Shown: positions 23,727 to 33,401 of the stretch, one piece after another
Position numbering within the stretch: position 1 is the first letter of the stretch
Layout: each line of letters opens with the position of its first letter
NCBI GenBank assembly: GCA_014763715.1
Contig: JACXUV010000007.1
Coordinates: forward strand, 38,622 to 102,621
Source: Rhodobacterales bacterium
GTDB taxonomy: Bacteria > Pseudomonadota > Alphaproteobacteria > Caulobacterales > Hyphomonadaceae
DNA length: 64,000 bases
Reading direction: 5' to 3'
The notes under the pieces: generated by a model
Told to the model about the DNA's origin: nothing
Databases searched by the model: none
The model's input: the letters and a program-made list of their open reading frames with translations, nothing else
Position numbers and translations under genes: made by a program

Positions 23727-26222
23727 ATGAACAAGAAAACGATCCTTCGTGCCGTCTCCGCAGCCGCGTTACTTGCTGCCGCCGGCCTCACTGCACAGGC
23801 TCAGGAAACTGCCAATGAAAACGACCGCACGCTCGACACTGTCGTAACGGTCGGTACCCGCGTTGCCAATCGCTCGGCCCTCGACACGGCTGTCGCGGTT
23901 GACGTCGTTTCGTCCGCCAGCCTCGAACAGATTGGTGTTGGAGAGCTCAATCAGGCTCTGTCCACCCAGCTGCCGAGCTACAACTTCCCGCGACCGGCCC
24001 TGAACGACGGCACGGACTCGGTCCGCCCGGCCACGCTGCGTGGTCTCGCGCCGGATCAGACGCTGGTTCTCGTGAATGGCAAGCGCCGTCACTCGGCCTC
24101 GCTGGTCAACGTGAACGGATCGATCGGCCGCGGGTCTTCGGCTGTCGACCTCAACACGATCCCGACCTTCGCCGTGTCCGCGATCGAAGTCCTGCGCGAT
24201 GGCGCTTCGGCCCAGTACGGTTCCGATGCCATTGCCGGTGTGCTGAACGTCAAGCTGCGTGAAGCGGCTGAAGGCGGCGCCGCCGAAGTCAGCTATGGCT
24301 GGCGTGAGACCGAGTACAGCGTTCCTGTCGGCACGCCGGCCGATGGTCTTGGCATCAGCGTCCCGGCCAGCGGCGAGATCTCGCGTGAGCGCTCCGACGG
24401 CCACGTCGTGACGCTGGCTGGCTGGAAAGGCTTCCAGCTGGGCCAGGATGGCTTCCTGACCGTGACCGCCGAGTACAAGGACCAGCAGCACTCGGATCGT
24501 TCCGGCTACGACGTCCGCCAGCAGTACCCGCTGAACCCGGATGATTCCTTCAACGTAAACGAAGCGACCATCAACCGCTGGAACGCCTGGTCGGGCGATC
24601 CGGAACTGGAGCAGTTCTCGCTGCTCGCCAATGCCGGTTACGACATGGGTGAGACGACTCACCTCTATGGCTGGGCCAGCTATCAGGACCGTGACACGGT
24701 TTCGGCCGGCTTCTACCGCCGCGCCCTCGACAGCCGTAACGTGATCGAGATCTACCCGAACGGCTTCCTGCCGCTGATCGCACCGGAAACCACGGATGTG
24801 TCCGTGGGCGGCGGTGTCCAGTGGCTGATGGACGGCTGGGACATGGATGCCTCGGTTGTCTACGGTTCGAACAAGATGGACTTCACCATCAAGAACACGC
24901 TGAACCGTTCGATTGGTCCGACCTCTGACACGTCGTTTGACGCCGGTGGCTTCAAGTACGGCCAGCTGGTTGCAAACCTGTCGGCTGTGAAGGGCTTCGA
25001 TGTCGGTTACCTGGCTTCGCCGCTGAACGTGGCCTGGGGCCTGGAAGCCCGCCGCGAGATGTATGAGATCTTCGCGGGCGAGCCGGACTCCTACCGCAAT
25101 GGCGGCGTCCTGCTGGATGGCAACCCGACGGCTTCCGGTGCGCAGGTGTTCCCGGGCTTCCGTCCGGAGAACGAAGTCGACGAAGACCGCACCTCGCTTG
25201 CGGCCTATCTCGATCTCGAAGCGAACGTCACCGACAAGTTCCTGCTGTCCGGTGCTGTCCGCGGCGAGTCCTATTCCGACTTCGGTGAAACGCTGACCGG
25301 TAAGCTTGCTGCCCGTTACGACTTCACGGAAAACTTCGCCCTGCGCGGCTCGGTTCAGAACGGTTTCCGTGCGCCGTCGCTGCAACAGCAGTTCTTCCAG
25401 ACCACGTCGACGAACTTCATCGACGGCATTCCGTTTGACATCACGACCTTCCCGGTGACCGATCCGGTCGCCCAGGCGCTTGGTGCCAAGCCGCTGAATG
25501 CTGAGAAGTCGACCAACTTCTCGGTGGGTGCGGTGATCCGTGTCGACCGCCTGAACGTCACGATCGACGCCTATCAGATCAATGTCGACGACCGCATCGT
25601 TCTCTCAGAGAACCTGACCTCCGCGGATGTGCGCAGCTATCTCGAAAGCCTGGGCTTCATCGGTGCCGGTGGCGGCCGCTTCTTCCTGAACGGTGTGGAC
25701 ACGGAAACGAAAGGCATCGACATCGTTGCGAACTATTCGTTCCCGGAAACCAATCTCGGCCGCTTTGACGCGACCCTGGGTGCGAACTTCAACCAGACGG
25801 ACGTGACCGCGACGCCAGCCCTGCCGGAACTGACGGTCCTGCCGACCCCGCCGACCCTGTTCGGCCGTGTCAACGTGAAGACGTTCGAGGAAGGTACGCC
25901 GAAGGACAAGATCACCGGGTCCGTCAACTGGACGCGTGGTCCGTTCGGGGCCACCGTGCGGGCGATCCGTTATGGTGAAGTGCTCGTGCCGAGCTCCACA
26001 CCGTCCAACGACTACACGATCGATCCGAACACACTGGTCGACCTTGAAGGCCGCTACACCTGGAATGAGCGCGTGACGCTGACTCTGGGTGCGGACAACC
26101 TGTTCGACGAATACGGCACACCGTCGCCGTTCAACAGCACCGGCAACACGCCGTTCTCGGGTTACATCCCGTACGGCAGCTCCGGCCGCTTCGTGTACGG
26201 CAAGGTCAACATGAAGTTCTAA
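23727..26222 (+). CDS. TonB-dependent receptor
   Basis: An 831-aa outer-membrane receptor for energy-dependent import of large nutrients such as siderophores or glycans. The start at 23727 has a GAAGGA site and gives a clean signal peptide ending AAAGLTAQAQ. The plug domain follows (RPATLRGLAPDQTLVLVNGK, then GSIGRGSSAVDLNTIP and a final DGASAQYGSDAIAGV); the rest is a 22-strand barrel ending in Phe (GRFVYGKVNMKF). There is no N-terminal FecR-type signalling extension and no sigma/anti-sigma pair beside it. Codon bias is strong, suggesting high expression. Ends in its own terminator. Confidence 0.95.
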   Translation: MNKKTILRAVSAAALLAAAGLTAQAQETANENDRTLDTVVTVGTRVANRSALDTAVAVDVVSSASLEQIGVGELNQALSTQLPSYNFPRPALNDGTDSVRPATLRGLAPDQTLVLVNGKRRHSASLVNVNGSIGRGSSAVDLNTIPTFAVSAIEVLRDGASAQYGSDAIAGVLNVKLREAAEGGAAEVSYGWRETEYSVPVGTPADGLGISVPASGEISRERSDGHVVTLAGWKGFQLGQDGFLTVTAEYKDQQHSDRSGYDVRQQYPLNPDDSFNVNEATINRWNAWSGDPELEQFSLLANAGYDMGETTHLYGWASYQDRDTVSAGFYRRALDSRNVIEIYPNGFLPLIAPETTDVSVGGGVQWLMDGWDMDASVVYGSNKMDFTIKNTLNRSIGPTSDTSFDAGGFKYGQLVANLSAVKGFDVGYLASPLNVAWGLEARREMYEIFAGEPDSYRNGGVLLDGNPTASGAQVFPGFRPENEVDEDRTSLAAYLDLEANVTDKFLLSGAVRGESYSDFGETLTGKLAARYDFTENFALRGSVQNGFRAPSLQQQFFQTTSTNFIDGIPFDITTFPVTDPVAQALGAKPLNAEKSTNFSVGAVIRVDRLNVTIDAYQINVDDRIVLSENLTSADVRSYLESLGFIGAGGGRFFLNGVDTETKGIDIVANYSFPETNLGRFDATLGANFNQTDVTATPALPELTVLPTPPTLFGRVNVKTFEEGTPKDKITGSVNWTRGPFGATVRAIRYGEVLVPSSTPSNDYTIDPNTLVDLEGRYTWNERVTLTLGADNLFDEYGTPSPFNSTGNTPFSGYIPYGSSGRFVYGKVNMKF

Positions 26223-26246
26223 TCCGGACTTTATGGCCCACAAAGG

Positions 26247-26279
26247 AAGCGCCGCCCGGAAGGGCGGCGCTTTTCTTTT
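26247..26279 (+). terminator. intrinsic terminator after the TonB-dependent receptor
   Basis: GCGCCGCCC (26249-26257) pairs with GGGCGGCGC (26262-26270) around a GGAA tetraloop, extended by AA/TT pairs, followed by TTTTCTTTT. Confidence 0.9.
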
Positions 26280-26299
26280 GTGGCTCAGATGCGGTGGCC

Positions 26300-27247
26300 T
26301 CAGATCCGCCGGACGAGGAAGCCTGCCCGCGGGAAATGGACGTGCAGGGTTTCGGCCTCATCGGAGGTGCGCTGCAGGATGATGCGCTGGGAATCGGCAT
26401 GCACCAGTTCGCCCTCGACCCAGACTTGTCCGTAGTCGTCCGGTGCCACGGCCACCATGTCGCCGGGCGCGATATCCTGCGGCTCGTATTTGGTGGTCGC
26501 CATGACCAGCCGCGGGGCGGCGTTCCGGGCAATCTCCAGCGCCTCTTTCGAGGAGATGGTTTCCGGTTCCTGGCCCTCGAATTCCTGCAGGCGCTCGAAC
26601 CAGGCCTTGGTCAGGTCTGCCGTCTCGAAACACTTCTCCAGGAAGTCCGGCAGGTTGCGGTGCATGAACCAGACATTCATGAAGGCGTGCACGTCCACCA
26701 GGCCGGGCTTCATGCCGACAAGGTAGATGCCGGAGCCCGCCCCCTTGCCGCCCTGCAGGCGTTCTTCCAGCAGCATCAGCCGGGCGCGCCACTGGTCACG
26801 CATCATCGGCGCGATGGCTTTCATCGCGGCCACATCGAAGGGACGGCCGGAAAGCTGTTCGCGGTCTTTCCTGAAATCTTCGCCGACCTTGTCGCCCATC
26901 TCGCCGAAGATGACTGCGACGGAAGACTGGAACCAGCGCCCGTCTGTCCAGCCCGCCACCATCTGGGCGAGGCCCTCATGGCCCGGCAGTTTCAGGGTCG
27001 GCATCGGGAAGCGGGCTTCCAGTTCGCGCAGGATGATCGCCGTGTCGCAATAGATGTCGGCGCCGATCTGCATCACCGGCGTGCGGCGATATCCGCCGGT
27101 CAGCGGCATCAGGTCCGGACGGGGCATGATGACCGGGATCTCGACGCGCGACCAGGCGAGGTTTTTCAGGCGCAGGGCGAGGCGGATTTTCTCGGCATAG
27201 GGCGAGCTCGGGTATTCGTGCAGGATAATGCTGCGTGCGTCCGCCAT
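26300..27247 (-). CDS. glutathione S-transferase family protein
   Basis: A 315-aa protein, longer than the usual 200-230 aa of GSTs. Residues about 6-85 form the thioredoxin-like domain: HEYPSSPYAEKIRLALRLK contains the Ser that activates glutathione in this class, and RRTPVMQIGADIYCDT carries the cis-Pro. The helical C-terminal domain follows, and the last 60 residues (PQDIAPGDMVAVAPDDYGQV) look like an extra small beta domain. It probably conjugates or binds electrophiles; substrate unknown. It diverges from an Ada-like gene in what looks like an electrophile-defence cluster. Confidence 0.88.
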   Translation of the reverse strand: MADARSIILHEYPSSPYAEKIRLALRLKNLAWSRVEIPVIMPRPDLMPLTGGYRRTPVMQIGADIYCDTAIILRELEARFPMPTLKLPGHEGLAQMVAGWTDGRWFQSSVAVIFGEMGDKVGEDFRKDREQLSGRPFDVAAMKAIAPMMRDQWRARLMLLEERLQGGKGAGSGIYLVGMKPGLVDVHAFMNVWFMHRNLPDFLEKCFETADLTKAWFERLQEFEGQEPETISSKEALEIARNAAPRLVMATTKYEPQDIAPGDMVAVAPDDYGQVWVEGELVHADSQRIILQRTSDEAETLHVHFPRAGFLVRRI

Positions 27248-27395
27248 GTCCGTCTTGCTCCGGTCTTTTTTCTCAGTTGTGTAGTCTTGCCGGGCTTTGA
27301 GCGGGCAGGGAAGGGGCGAAAGTTACACAGGGCGCGCCGTGGGCCTGCGCAAGAATCGGGTGGCAAGCTGGCATCCGCGCAGGCAAATTGGCGGC

Positions 27396-28280
27396 ATGAC
27401 ACTCCGGCCTGCCCCTCTCGACGAACGCGCCGCCGCCTATGAACGGATGGCAAAGGCGCTCTCCTATCTTGGCGACACCTGGCGCGACTGGCCGGATCTC
27501 GCCTCGATCGCCGCTGCGATGCAGCTCAGCCCCAGTCATTTCCAGCGGGAGTTCACCCGCTGGGCGGGCGTCTCCCCGCGCCAGTTCCAGTCCGCGATTG
27601 CCCATGCGGAGGCCGGCGAATTGCTGCGCCAGGGGGCGAGCGTTCTGGACGCGACCTTTGAAGCCGGTCTCTCCGGGCCGGGCCGCCTGCATGACCTCTT
27701 CATCGCGCATGAGGGGCTGACACCGGGCGAGGCCAAGGCGGGCGGGCGCGGAGCGGACCTGGTACTTGGCCGGGCACCGACCCCGTTCGGGGAAGGGGCG
27801 TGGCTGATCTCTCCGCGCGGGCTCGTTGCGCTCGGCTTCATTGACGATGGGGCCACGCAGAAGACGGGCTTCGTGCATCCGGGCTACCGGGAGGAGGAGG
27901 CCTTTGCCGATCTTGCCGGGCGCTACCCGGATGCCGACATCAGGCGCGACGATGCCGAGGCCCGGCGCATGGCGGCGCTGGTCTTTGAAAAGGGAGAGCC
28001 GCTTCCCGTGGCGCTCTATGGCACGCCGTTCCGGCGTCAGGTGTGGCGGGCGCTCCTGGATATTCCGGCGGGGCTGACCTGTACCTATGGGGAACTGGCG
28101 CGGGCGAGCGGCCATCCGAAAGCGGCCCGTGCTGTGGGCGCCGCAGTCGGCGCAAACCCGATCAGCTGGTTCATTCCCTGTCATCGTGCCCTTGCGGCGG
28201 ATGGGCGTCTTCATAATTATCACTGGGGTGTGGACCGCAAACGGGCCATGCTGACCTATGAACGCGCCCATGCCGCCTGA
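27396..28280 (+). CDS. Ada-like fusion: AraC-type HTH plus O6-alkylguanine-DNA methyltransferase
   Basis: A 294-aa protein. Residues about 12-110 are an AraC-type helix-turn-helix domain (SLAAAMQLSPSHFQREFTRW). The rest is the methyltransferase with the suicide-cysteine motif IPCHRAL near residue 262 and the GTPFRRQVWRALLDIPAG recognition segment. It lacks the N-terminal zinc/methylphosphotriester-sensing domain of E. coli Ada, so it may repair O6-methylguanine and bind DNA but cannot sense phosphotriesters the classical way. The start at 27396 is preferred. It begins a gene set ending with glyoxalase I. Confidence 0.93.
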   Translation: MTLRPAPLDERAAAYERMAKALSYLGDTWRDWPDLASIAAAMQLSPSHFQREFTRWAGVSPRQFQSAIAHAEAGELLRQGASVLDATFEAGLSGPGRLHDLFIAHEGLTPGEAKAGGRGADLVLGRAPTPFGEGAWLISPRGLVALGFIDDGATQKTGFVHPGYREEEAFADLAGRYPDADIRRDDAEARRMAALVFEKGEPLPVALYGTPFRRQVWRALLDIPAGLTCTYGELARASGHPKAARAVGAAVGANPISWFIPCHRALAADGRLHNYHWGVDRKRAMLTYERAHAA

Positions 28281-28315
28281 CAGCCGGTTCGGGCGAAAAC
28301 CCGGACGATCCGCCC

Positions 28316-28771
28316 ATGCCGCTTTATTTCGTGTTCGTTGCCGGCCTGCTGGCCTGGGGCGCAGGTCTCGCCTGGCGGTGGAGGGAAGTGAAGCATTTCG
28401 CGCCTGAAGTCCTGGCCGCCAAGAAAAGCGACAAGGAAATTCCCGAAGACGTCACGGAAGTGGAATTCACCGATCTCTACCTGCGCAGCGAAGGCCCGCG
28501 GGGGCAGACCTATATCTTCGTCTGCGCGGCGTTCCTCTTCCTGCTGCTGGGCCCGTTCGTGGCGGGCTTCAACGCCATCTGGAACATGTTCTGGCTGATG
28601 AGCGGCAAGTCGCCGGTCTTCGAGACGGGCACGCTGATCCACACCTTCATGGTGTTCCTGACCTTCATGGGCGTTTCGATTGCGCTGCTGGCGGTGGCCA
28701 TGCACCGCTATCACGCGCTGATGCCGCCCAATCTCAAACAAGTCATTCGCGATCTGAACGGAGGTGCCTGA
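28316..28771 (+). CDS. three-TM membrane protein, unknown function
   Basis: A 151-aa protein with three likely membrane helices (about residues 4-20, 68-90 and 108-130) and a short polar loop with acidic residues between the first two. I do not recognise the family, though similar small membrane proteins are frequent in alphaproteobacteria. Its stop overlaps the glyoxalase I start by 1 nt (TGATG), a strong sign of translational coupling, so it may help with the same methylglyoxal task. It follows the Ada-like gene by 35 bp. Confidence 0.75.
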   Translation: MPLYFVFVAGLLAWGAGLAWRWREVKHFAPEVLAAKKSDKEIPEDVTEVEFTDLYLRSEGPRGQTYIFVCAAFLFLLLGPFVAGFNAIWNMFWLMSGKSPVFETGTLIHTFMVFLTFMGVSIALLAVAMHRYHALMPPNLKQVIRDLNGGA

Positions 28772-29244
28772 TGAGCATCGAATTCCTGCACACAATGGTG
28801 CGTGTCACCGACATCGACGCCACGCTCAAATTCTTTTGCGACGGTCTCGGCCTGACCGAAGTGGGCCGCTATGACAGCGAGCCTGGCCGGTTCACGCTGG
28901 TCTTCCTTGCTTCGCCCGCCGACATCGAACGCTGCGGCGGCATCCCGGAAGGCAAGAGCCCGACCGAGATGCAGATCCCCATGGTGGAGCTGACCCATAA
29001 CTGGGATCCGGAAGAGTATGGCGGCGGACGTAATTTCGGCCATCTCGCTTATTCGGTCTCGGACATCTATGCCGCGGTCGAAAAGCTGCAGGGCCTTGGT
29101 GTCACGATCAACCGCCCGCCGCGCGACGGGCGCATGGCCTTCGTCCGCTCGCCGGACGGGATCTCTGTAGAGCTGCTCCAGCAGGGCAAGCCTCTGGAGC
29201 CGAAAGAGCCCTGGGCGAGCGCCGAGAATATCGGCACCTGGTAA
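28771..29244 (+). CDS. gloA: lactoylglutathione lyase (glyoxalase I)
   Basis: A 157-aa VOC-fold enzyme that isomerises the hemithioacetal of methylglyoxal and glutathione to S-lactoylglutathione. It aligns with E. coli GloA: FLHTMVRV, ELTHNW, FGHLAYSV and a final ISVELL hold the four metal ligands (His, Glu, His, Glu), and YTGARV-type substrate contacts are conserved. The active-site order is complete. The start overlaps the preceding gene by 1 nt. Ends with hairpins downstream (29251-29275 and 29320-29353). Confidence 0.92.
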   Translation: MSIEFLHTMVRVTDIDATLKFFCDGLGLTEVGRYDSEPGRFTLVFLASPADIERCGGIPEGKSPTEMQIPMVELTHNWDPEEYGGGRNFGHLAYSVSDIYAAVEKLQGLGVTINRPPRDGRMAFVRSPDGISVELLQQGKPLEPKEPWASAENIGTW

Positions 29245-29250
29245 GGACCT

Positions 29251-29280
29251 CACCGGATATAGCCTGTATCCGGTGTCTTT
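29251..29280 (+). terminator. hairpin after gloA, likely intrinsic terminator
   Basis: CACCGGAT (29251-29258) pairs with ATCCGGTG (29268-29275) around a 9-nt loop, followed by TCTTT. It starts 7 bp after the gloA stop. Confidence 0.6.
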
Positions 29281-29311
29281 CCGGTGTTTTCGCCGGTGTG
29301 TTTTCCGGTGT
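29270..29311. repeat. short tandem array of CCGGTGT units
   Basis: CCGGTGT occurs at 29270, 29281, 29293 and 29305, at 11, 12 and 12 bp spacing, each followed by a T-rich tail. The first unit also forms the right arm of the gloA terminator hairpin. Confidence 0.7.
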
Positions 29312-29319
29312 GTAAATGA

Positions 29320-29357
29320 AACGCCCCGCCTGGCTGTAACCGGGCGGGGCGTTCTCT
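29320..29357 (+). terminator. bidirectional hairpin between gloA and the symporter gene
   Basis: AACGCCCCGCC (29320-29330) pairs with GGCGGGGCGTT (29343-29353) around a 12-nt loop, flanked by T-rich sequence on the plus side and an A/T-rich stretch on the minus side. It serves both convergent genes. Confidence 0.75.
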
Positions 29358-29372
29358 TTGGATGGGGGCGCC

Positions 29373-30851
29373 TTACTCTTTCGGCGCCTGTTCGCGCTGG
29401 TCGATGATCGGATAGCTCGGCTTCGGCTCGCCGTTCCGGACGGCGTTGAAGTGCGCTTTCGTCATCGCAAACACGATCGGGCTGAGGAAGACCAGGCCAA
29501 CCAGGTTCGGCGCGGCCATCATGCCGGTCAGCGTATCGGCAACCAGCCAGAACAGGTTCACGATGTTCGCGACCGAGCCTTCCAGCATCAGCGCAGCCGC
29601 GCCGAGGAAGGTCACCACGATCCAGCTGATGCGGAACGGCAGGATGGATTTCTCGCCGAACAGGAACTCTGCACAGCGCTCACCGTAATAGCTCCAGCCA
29701 AGAATGGTCGTGAAACCGAACACGGTCAGGCCGATGGCGACGATGTGCTCGCCGATGCCGGTCAGGCCTGCATCGAAAGCCGCAACTGTAAGAGGTGCAC
29801 CCGTATCGCAGCCTGCCGGCTGGCCGTTTGCCAGAATGTCGGCGGCGTTTGCCGCGGTCGGGATACATTCCGGGCCAAGCACGCCGGAGGTCAGGATCAC
29901 CAGCGCCGTGATGGAGCAGACGATCAGCGTGTCGATGATCGTGCCCAGCATGGCGACGAGGCCCTGGTCGACCGGGTCCTGGATCTTGGCAGCGGCGTGC
30001 GCGATCGGGGCGGAGCCCTGACCGGCCTCGTTCGAGAAGATGCCGCGCGCGACGCCTTTCTGCATGGCCAGCATCAGGAGGCCGATCGAGATGCCGGTGC
30101 CGGCACTGTCGAGGCCGAAAGCGCCCTTGAAGATCAGGCCGAAGGCGGCCGGAACAGCGTCAAGGTGCAGGCCGATCACCAGAAGGCCGCCTGCGAGATA
30201 GGAGATCGCCATGACCGGGACGAGACGGCTCGCCACGCTGGCAATCCGCTGGATCCCGCCAAGGATCACGGCGCCCGCGGCAACCGCCAGCACAATCGCC
30301 GATACAAGCGGGGAGACCCCGTAAGTCGCCTTCAGCGCGTCAGCAATGGAGTTCGCCTGGATCGAAGCGCCCGTGCCCCAGCTGGCCAGAATGCCCAGCG
30401 TGGCGAACAGGCCGCCCAGCCAGAGCCAGTTTTTGCCCATGCCGTTCTTGATGTAATACATCGGCCCGCCGACATGGCGGCCGTCATGGTCGATCTCGCG
30501 GAAGCGGACAGCCAGAACGCCTTCGGAATATTTGGTGGCGGTGCCGACAATGGCCGTGACCCACATCCAGAAAACCGCGCCCGGCCCACCGATGGCGATG
30601 GCGGCAGCCACACCGGCAATGTTACCGGTGCCGATGGTGGACGAGAGGGCGGTCATCAGGGCGCCGAAGGGCGTGACGTCACCTTCCTGGCTCCGGTCGG
30701 GTTTCTTGAACAGCTGGCTGAAGGCGAACGGGATCTTGAGCACCGACAACAGCCTTAGGCCGATCGTCAGGTACAGGCCCGTGCCCAGCAGGAGCGCCAG
30801 CATCGGCGGCCCCCACACGATTTCGTTTAGCGCCCGAATAATACTTTCCAT
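29373..30851 (-). CDS. alanine/sodium symporter family protein (AGCS)
   Basis: A 492-aa polytopic membrane protein with about 10-11 hydrophobic helices. The AGCS signature is GATATKYSEG-like: here VGTATKYSEGVLAVRFRE in the N-terminal third, plus STIGTGNIAGVAAAI and the FSNEAGQGSAPIAHAAA motif. These carriers import alanine or glycine with Na+ or H+. The start at 30851 has a GGGAGGC site; a longer start at 30890 would add 13 unconserved residues. Divergent from miaB. No linked metabolic gene points to a specific substrate. Confidence 0.93.
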   Translation of the reverse strand: MESIIRALNEIVWGPPMLALLLGTGLYLTIGLRLLSVLKIPFAFSQLFKKPDRSQEGDVTPFGALMTALSSTIGTGNIAGVAAAIAIGGPGAVFWMWVTAIVGTATKYSEGVLAVRFREIDHDGRHVGGPMYYIKNGMGKNWLWLGGLFATLGILASWGTGASIQANSIADALKATYGVSPLVSAIVLAVAAGAVILGGIQRIASVASRLVPVMAISYLAGGLLVIGLHLDAVPAAFGLIFKGAFGLDSAGTGISIGLLMLAMQKGVARGIFSNEAGQGSAPIAHAAAKIQDPVDQGLVAMLGTIIDTLIVCSITALVILTSGVLGPECIPTAANAADILANGQPAGCDTGAPLTVAAFDAGLTGIGEHIVAIGLTVFGFTTILGWSYYGERCAEFLFGEKSILPFRISWIVVTFLGAAALMLEGSVANIVNLFWLVADTLTGMMAAPNLVGLVFLSPIVFAMTKAHFNAVRNGEPKPSYPIIDQREQAPKE

Positions 30852-30997
30852 AAGCCTCCCCGGCTCCTTTACTCTGCTTGAGGCCGACACTAACCCCGTT
30901 TGCCCATGTGTGAAGCGAGCATTGCAGGTATGTAACGCTGCAAGGGCTGCGCAATCGGCTGTGGAAGGACGGGCTGTTTTCAGGCATAAGCCCGCGA

Positions 30998-32407
30998 ATG
31001 ACCGACCCCCGCGAACCCAAGCAGGCCAAAGGCGTCTTCATCAAGACCTATGGCTGCCAGATGAATGTATACGACTCGGAGCGCATGCGTGATGTGCTGC
31101 GCCCGCTCGGTTATGCGCCGGTAGACAGCGCAGACGAGGCCGATCTGGTCGTTTTGAACACATGTCATATCCGTGAAAAGGCGACGGAAAAGGTCTATTC
31201 CGAGCTTGGCCAGCTGAAGCTGACGAAGCAGGCGCGCGGCGGCAATCTGACGATCGCCGTGGCCGGGTGCGTCGCCCAGGCAGAAGGCGCCGAAATCATG
31301 CGCCGCCAGCCTGCGGTGGACCTGGTGCTGGGGCCGCAGGCCTATCACAAGCTGCCGGAAATGATCGCCCGGGCCAGCCGCGCCGTGGGCGACCGGCTGG
31401 AGACCGAATTCGAGACGCTTGAGAAATTCGACGCCCTGCCTAAGACGCGTGAGGCGGACGGGCCGACGGCGTTCCTGTCGGTGCAGGAGGGTTGCGACAA
31501 GTTCTGTACCTTCTGTGTCGTGCCCTACACGCGTGGGGCCGAACTGTCCCGTCCTGTAGACGATATTACACTTGAAGCGCGCAGCCTTGCGTCACAGGGC
31601 GTGCGGGAAGTCACGCTGCTGGGGCAGAACGTCAATGCCTATCACGGCGCGGCGCCGGCGCTGACCAATGAGGCCGACTGGACGCTCGGCCAGCTTGTCC
31701 GCCACATTGCGAAAGTCGGCGGGATCGACCGGATTCGCTACACGACCAGCCATCCGCGCGACATGGATGACGACCTCATCGCCGCGCATGGTGACGTGCC
31801 GGAAATGATGCCGTTCCTGCACCTTCCCGTGCAGTCAGGCTCCGACAATATCCTCAAGGCCATGAACCGTGGCCACACGGCGGATGAGTATCGCGAGATC
31901 ATCCGGAAAGTGCGTGAAGCGCGGCCTGATATCGCGATAGCCTCTGATTTCATTGTGGGTTTTCCCGGCGAGTCGGATGCGGATTTTGAGGCGACGATGC
32001 AGCTGGTGCGGGATGTCGACTACGCGATTGCGTATTCCTTCAAGTATTCCGCGCGCCCCGGTACGCCGGCGGCGGAGATGTTCGGCCAGGTTCCGGAAGA
32101 GGTGAAGGATGCGCGCCTGCAGCAGCTGCAACAGCTTCTGCGTGACCAGCAGATCGCCTTCAACCGCTCCAAGATCGGCCAGACGGTGCCGGTTCTGATC
32201 ACCGGCAAGGGCCGCAATCCGGGTCAGGCGCATGGCCGTTCGCCATGGCTACAGGCGGTTCATTTCGAGCTTCCGCATGATCATGCCATGACTATAGCGG
32301 ACCTTGAGGGGCGTATCGTGGACGTTCGCGTGATTGATGCGAGCCTCAACTCGCTGACCGGCGAGCTGGTCAGCGTCCCGGCTCAAGAACATGAGGCGGC
32401 TCTGTGA
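30998..32407 (+). CDS. miaB: tRNA-2-methylthio-N6-dimethylallyladenosine synthase
   Basis: A 469-aa radical SAM methylthiotransferase that puts a methylthio group on i6A37 in tRNA. The UPF0004 N-terminal domain ([40 protein letters not shown]) holds the auxiliary Fe-S cluster Cys residues; the radical SAM CxxxCxxC is CDKFCTFC (about Cys166, 170, 173); a C-terminal TRAM domain ends the protein. First gene of an operon reaching trmB; its stop overlaps phoH by 4 bp (GTGA). Confidence 0.97.
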   Translation: MTDPREPKQAKGVFIKTYGCQMNVYDSERMRDVLRPLGYAPVDSADEADLVVLNTCHIREKATEKVYSELGQLKLTKQARGGNLTIAVAGCVAQAEGAEIMRRQPAVDLVLGPQAYHKLPEMIARASRAVGDRLETEFETLEKFDALPKTREADGPTAFLSVQEGCDKFCTFCVVPYTRGAELSRPVDDITLEARSLASQGVREVTLLGQNVNAYHGAAPALTNEADWTLGQLVRHIAKVGGIDRIRYTTSHPRDMDDDLIAAHGDVPEMMPFLHLPVQSGSDNILKAMNRGHTADEYREIIRKVREARPDIAIASDFIVGFPGESDADFEATMQLVRDVDYAIAYSFKYSARPGTPAAEMFGQVPEEVKDARLQQLQQLLRDQQIAFNRSKIGQTVPVLITGKGRNPGQAHGRSPWLQAVHFELPHDHAMTIADLEGRIVDVRVIDASLNSLTGELVSVPAQEHEAAL

Positions 32408-33393
32408 CCCAGAAGCGCCGTCCGAACATTTCGCCGGAAGCCCCGGTGAGCCGGTTCTACGAAGTCAGCCATGCCGAACGCCTGCGCGACCTGTGCGGGC
32501 CGCATCACCGCTATCTGCACCGGCTGGAAGCGAAGCTGAAAGATTACGGCCTGCGCGCGGAAAGCCAGGGCGGCGGCATCCTGCTGGCCGGGACGGCCGA
32601 AGGCGTCTCCATCGCCGAGGCGGCGCTGGCAGAGCTGGAGCGGCGCATGCGTTCCGGTGCGGACATCACGGACATGGATCTCGACGCCTCCATCGAGGCG
32701 GCGACGACCCCGGCGCAGAGTTTCGGCGGCGGCCTGAAGGGGCTTAAGAAGCCGATCACGGCGCAGACCAAGGGGCAGGCGCGCTATATCAGCCTGCTGG
32801 CCAATCCCGAAAATGCGATGGTGTTCGGCATCGGCCCGGCGGGCACGGGCAAGACTTTCCTCGCCGTCGCGGCGGGTGTGGCGGAGCTGATGTCGGGCCT
32901 GCGCCAGCGCCTGATCGTGACGCGGCCTGCGGTGGAGGCGGGTGAAAAGCTCGGCTTCCTGCCCGGCACGCTGGAAGAGAAGGTCGACCCCTACATGCTG
33001 CCCATCTGGGACAGTTTGCGCGAGCTGATGGGGCAGGAGCAGATGGAGCGCCGCATGGCGCGCGGCGAGATCGAAGTGGCGCCGCTGGCCTTCATGCGCG
33101 GGCGCACGCTGAAGAATGCCTTCGTCATCGTCGACGAGGCGCAGAACACAAGCGTCGCCCAGATGAAAATGGTGCTGACCCGGCTTGGCCGTGACAGCCG
33201 CATGGTGATCACCGGCGATCCGGGGCAGGTGGACCTGCCGGGCAACCAGCCTTCCGGCCTGCGCCATGCGCTGCAGATCCTGTCGGATGTCGAGGGAATC
33301 AATGTCCACACGCTGACGGCGGCGGATGTCGTGCGTCATGGCCTCGTCAGCCGCATCATCGACGCCTATGCCGCCGCAGGCGAGGGCAACTGA
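32404..33393 (+). CDS. PhoH family ATPase (PhoH-like, YbeZ type)
   Basis: A 329-aa cytoplasmic nucleotide-binding protein. The P-loop is [13 protein letters not shown] near residue 142, and Walker B lies in [11 protein letters not shown]; the fold is an RNA-helicase-like core. An N-terminal KH-like RNA-binding segment ([19 protein letters not shown]) precedes it. YbeZ-type PhoH proteins work with the endonuclease YbeY in rRNA maturation, and ybeY is the next gene (8-bp gap). The GTG start overlaps the miaB stop by 4 bp. Confidence 0.95.
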   Translation: MTQKRRPNISPEAPVSRFYEVSHAERLRDLCGPHHRYLHRLEAKLKDYGLRAESQGGGILLAGTAEGVSIAEAALAELERRMRSGADITDMDLDASIEAATTPAQSFGGGLKGLKKPITAQTKGQARYISLLANPENAMVFGIGPAGTGKTFLAVAAGVAELMSGLRQRLIVTRPAVEAGEKLGFLPGTLEEKVDPYMLPIWDSLRELMGQEQMERRMARGEIEVAPLAFMRGRTLKNAFVIVDEAQNTSVAQMKMVLTRLGRDSRMVITGDPGQVDLPGNQPSGLRHALQILSDVEGINVHTLTAADVVRHGLVSRIIDAYAAAGEGN

Positions 33394-33401
33394 GCCGCGC
33401 C

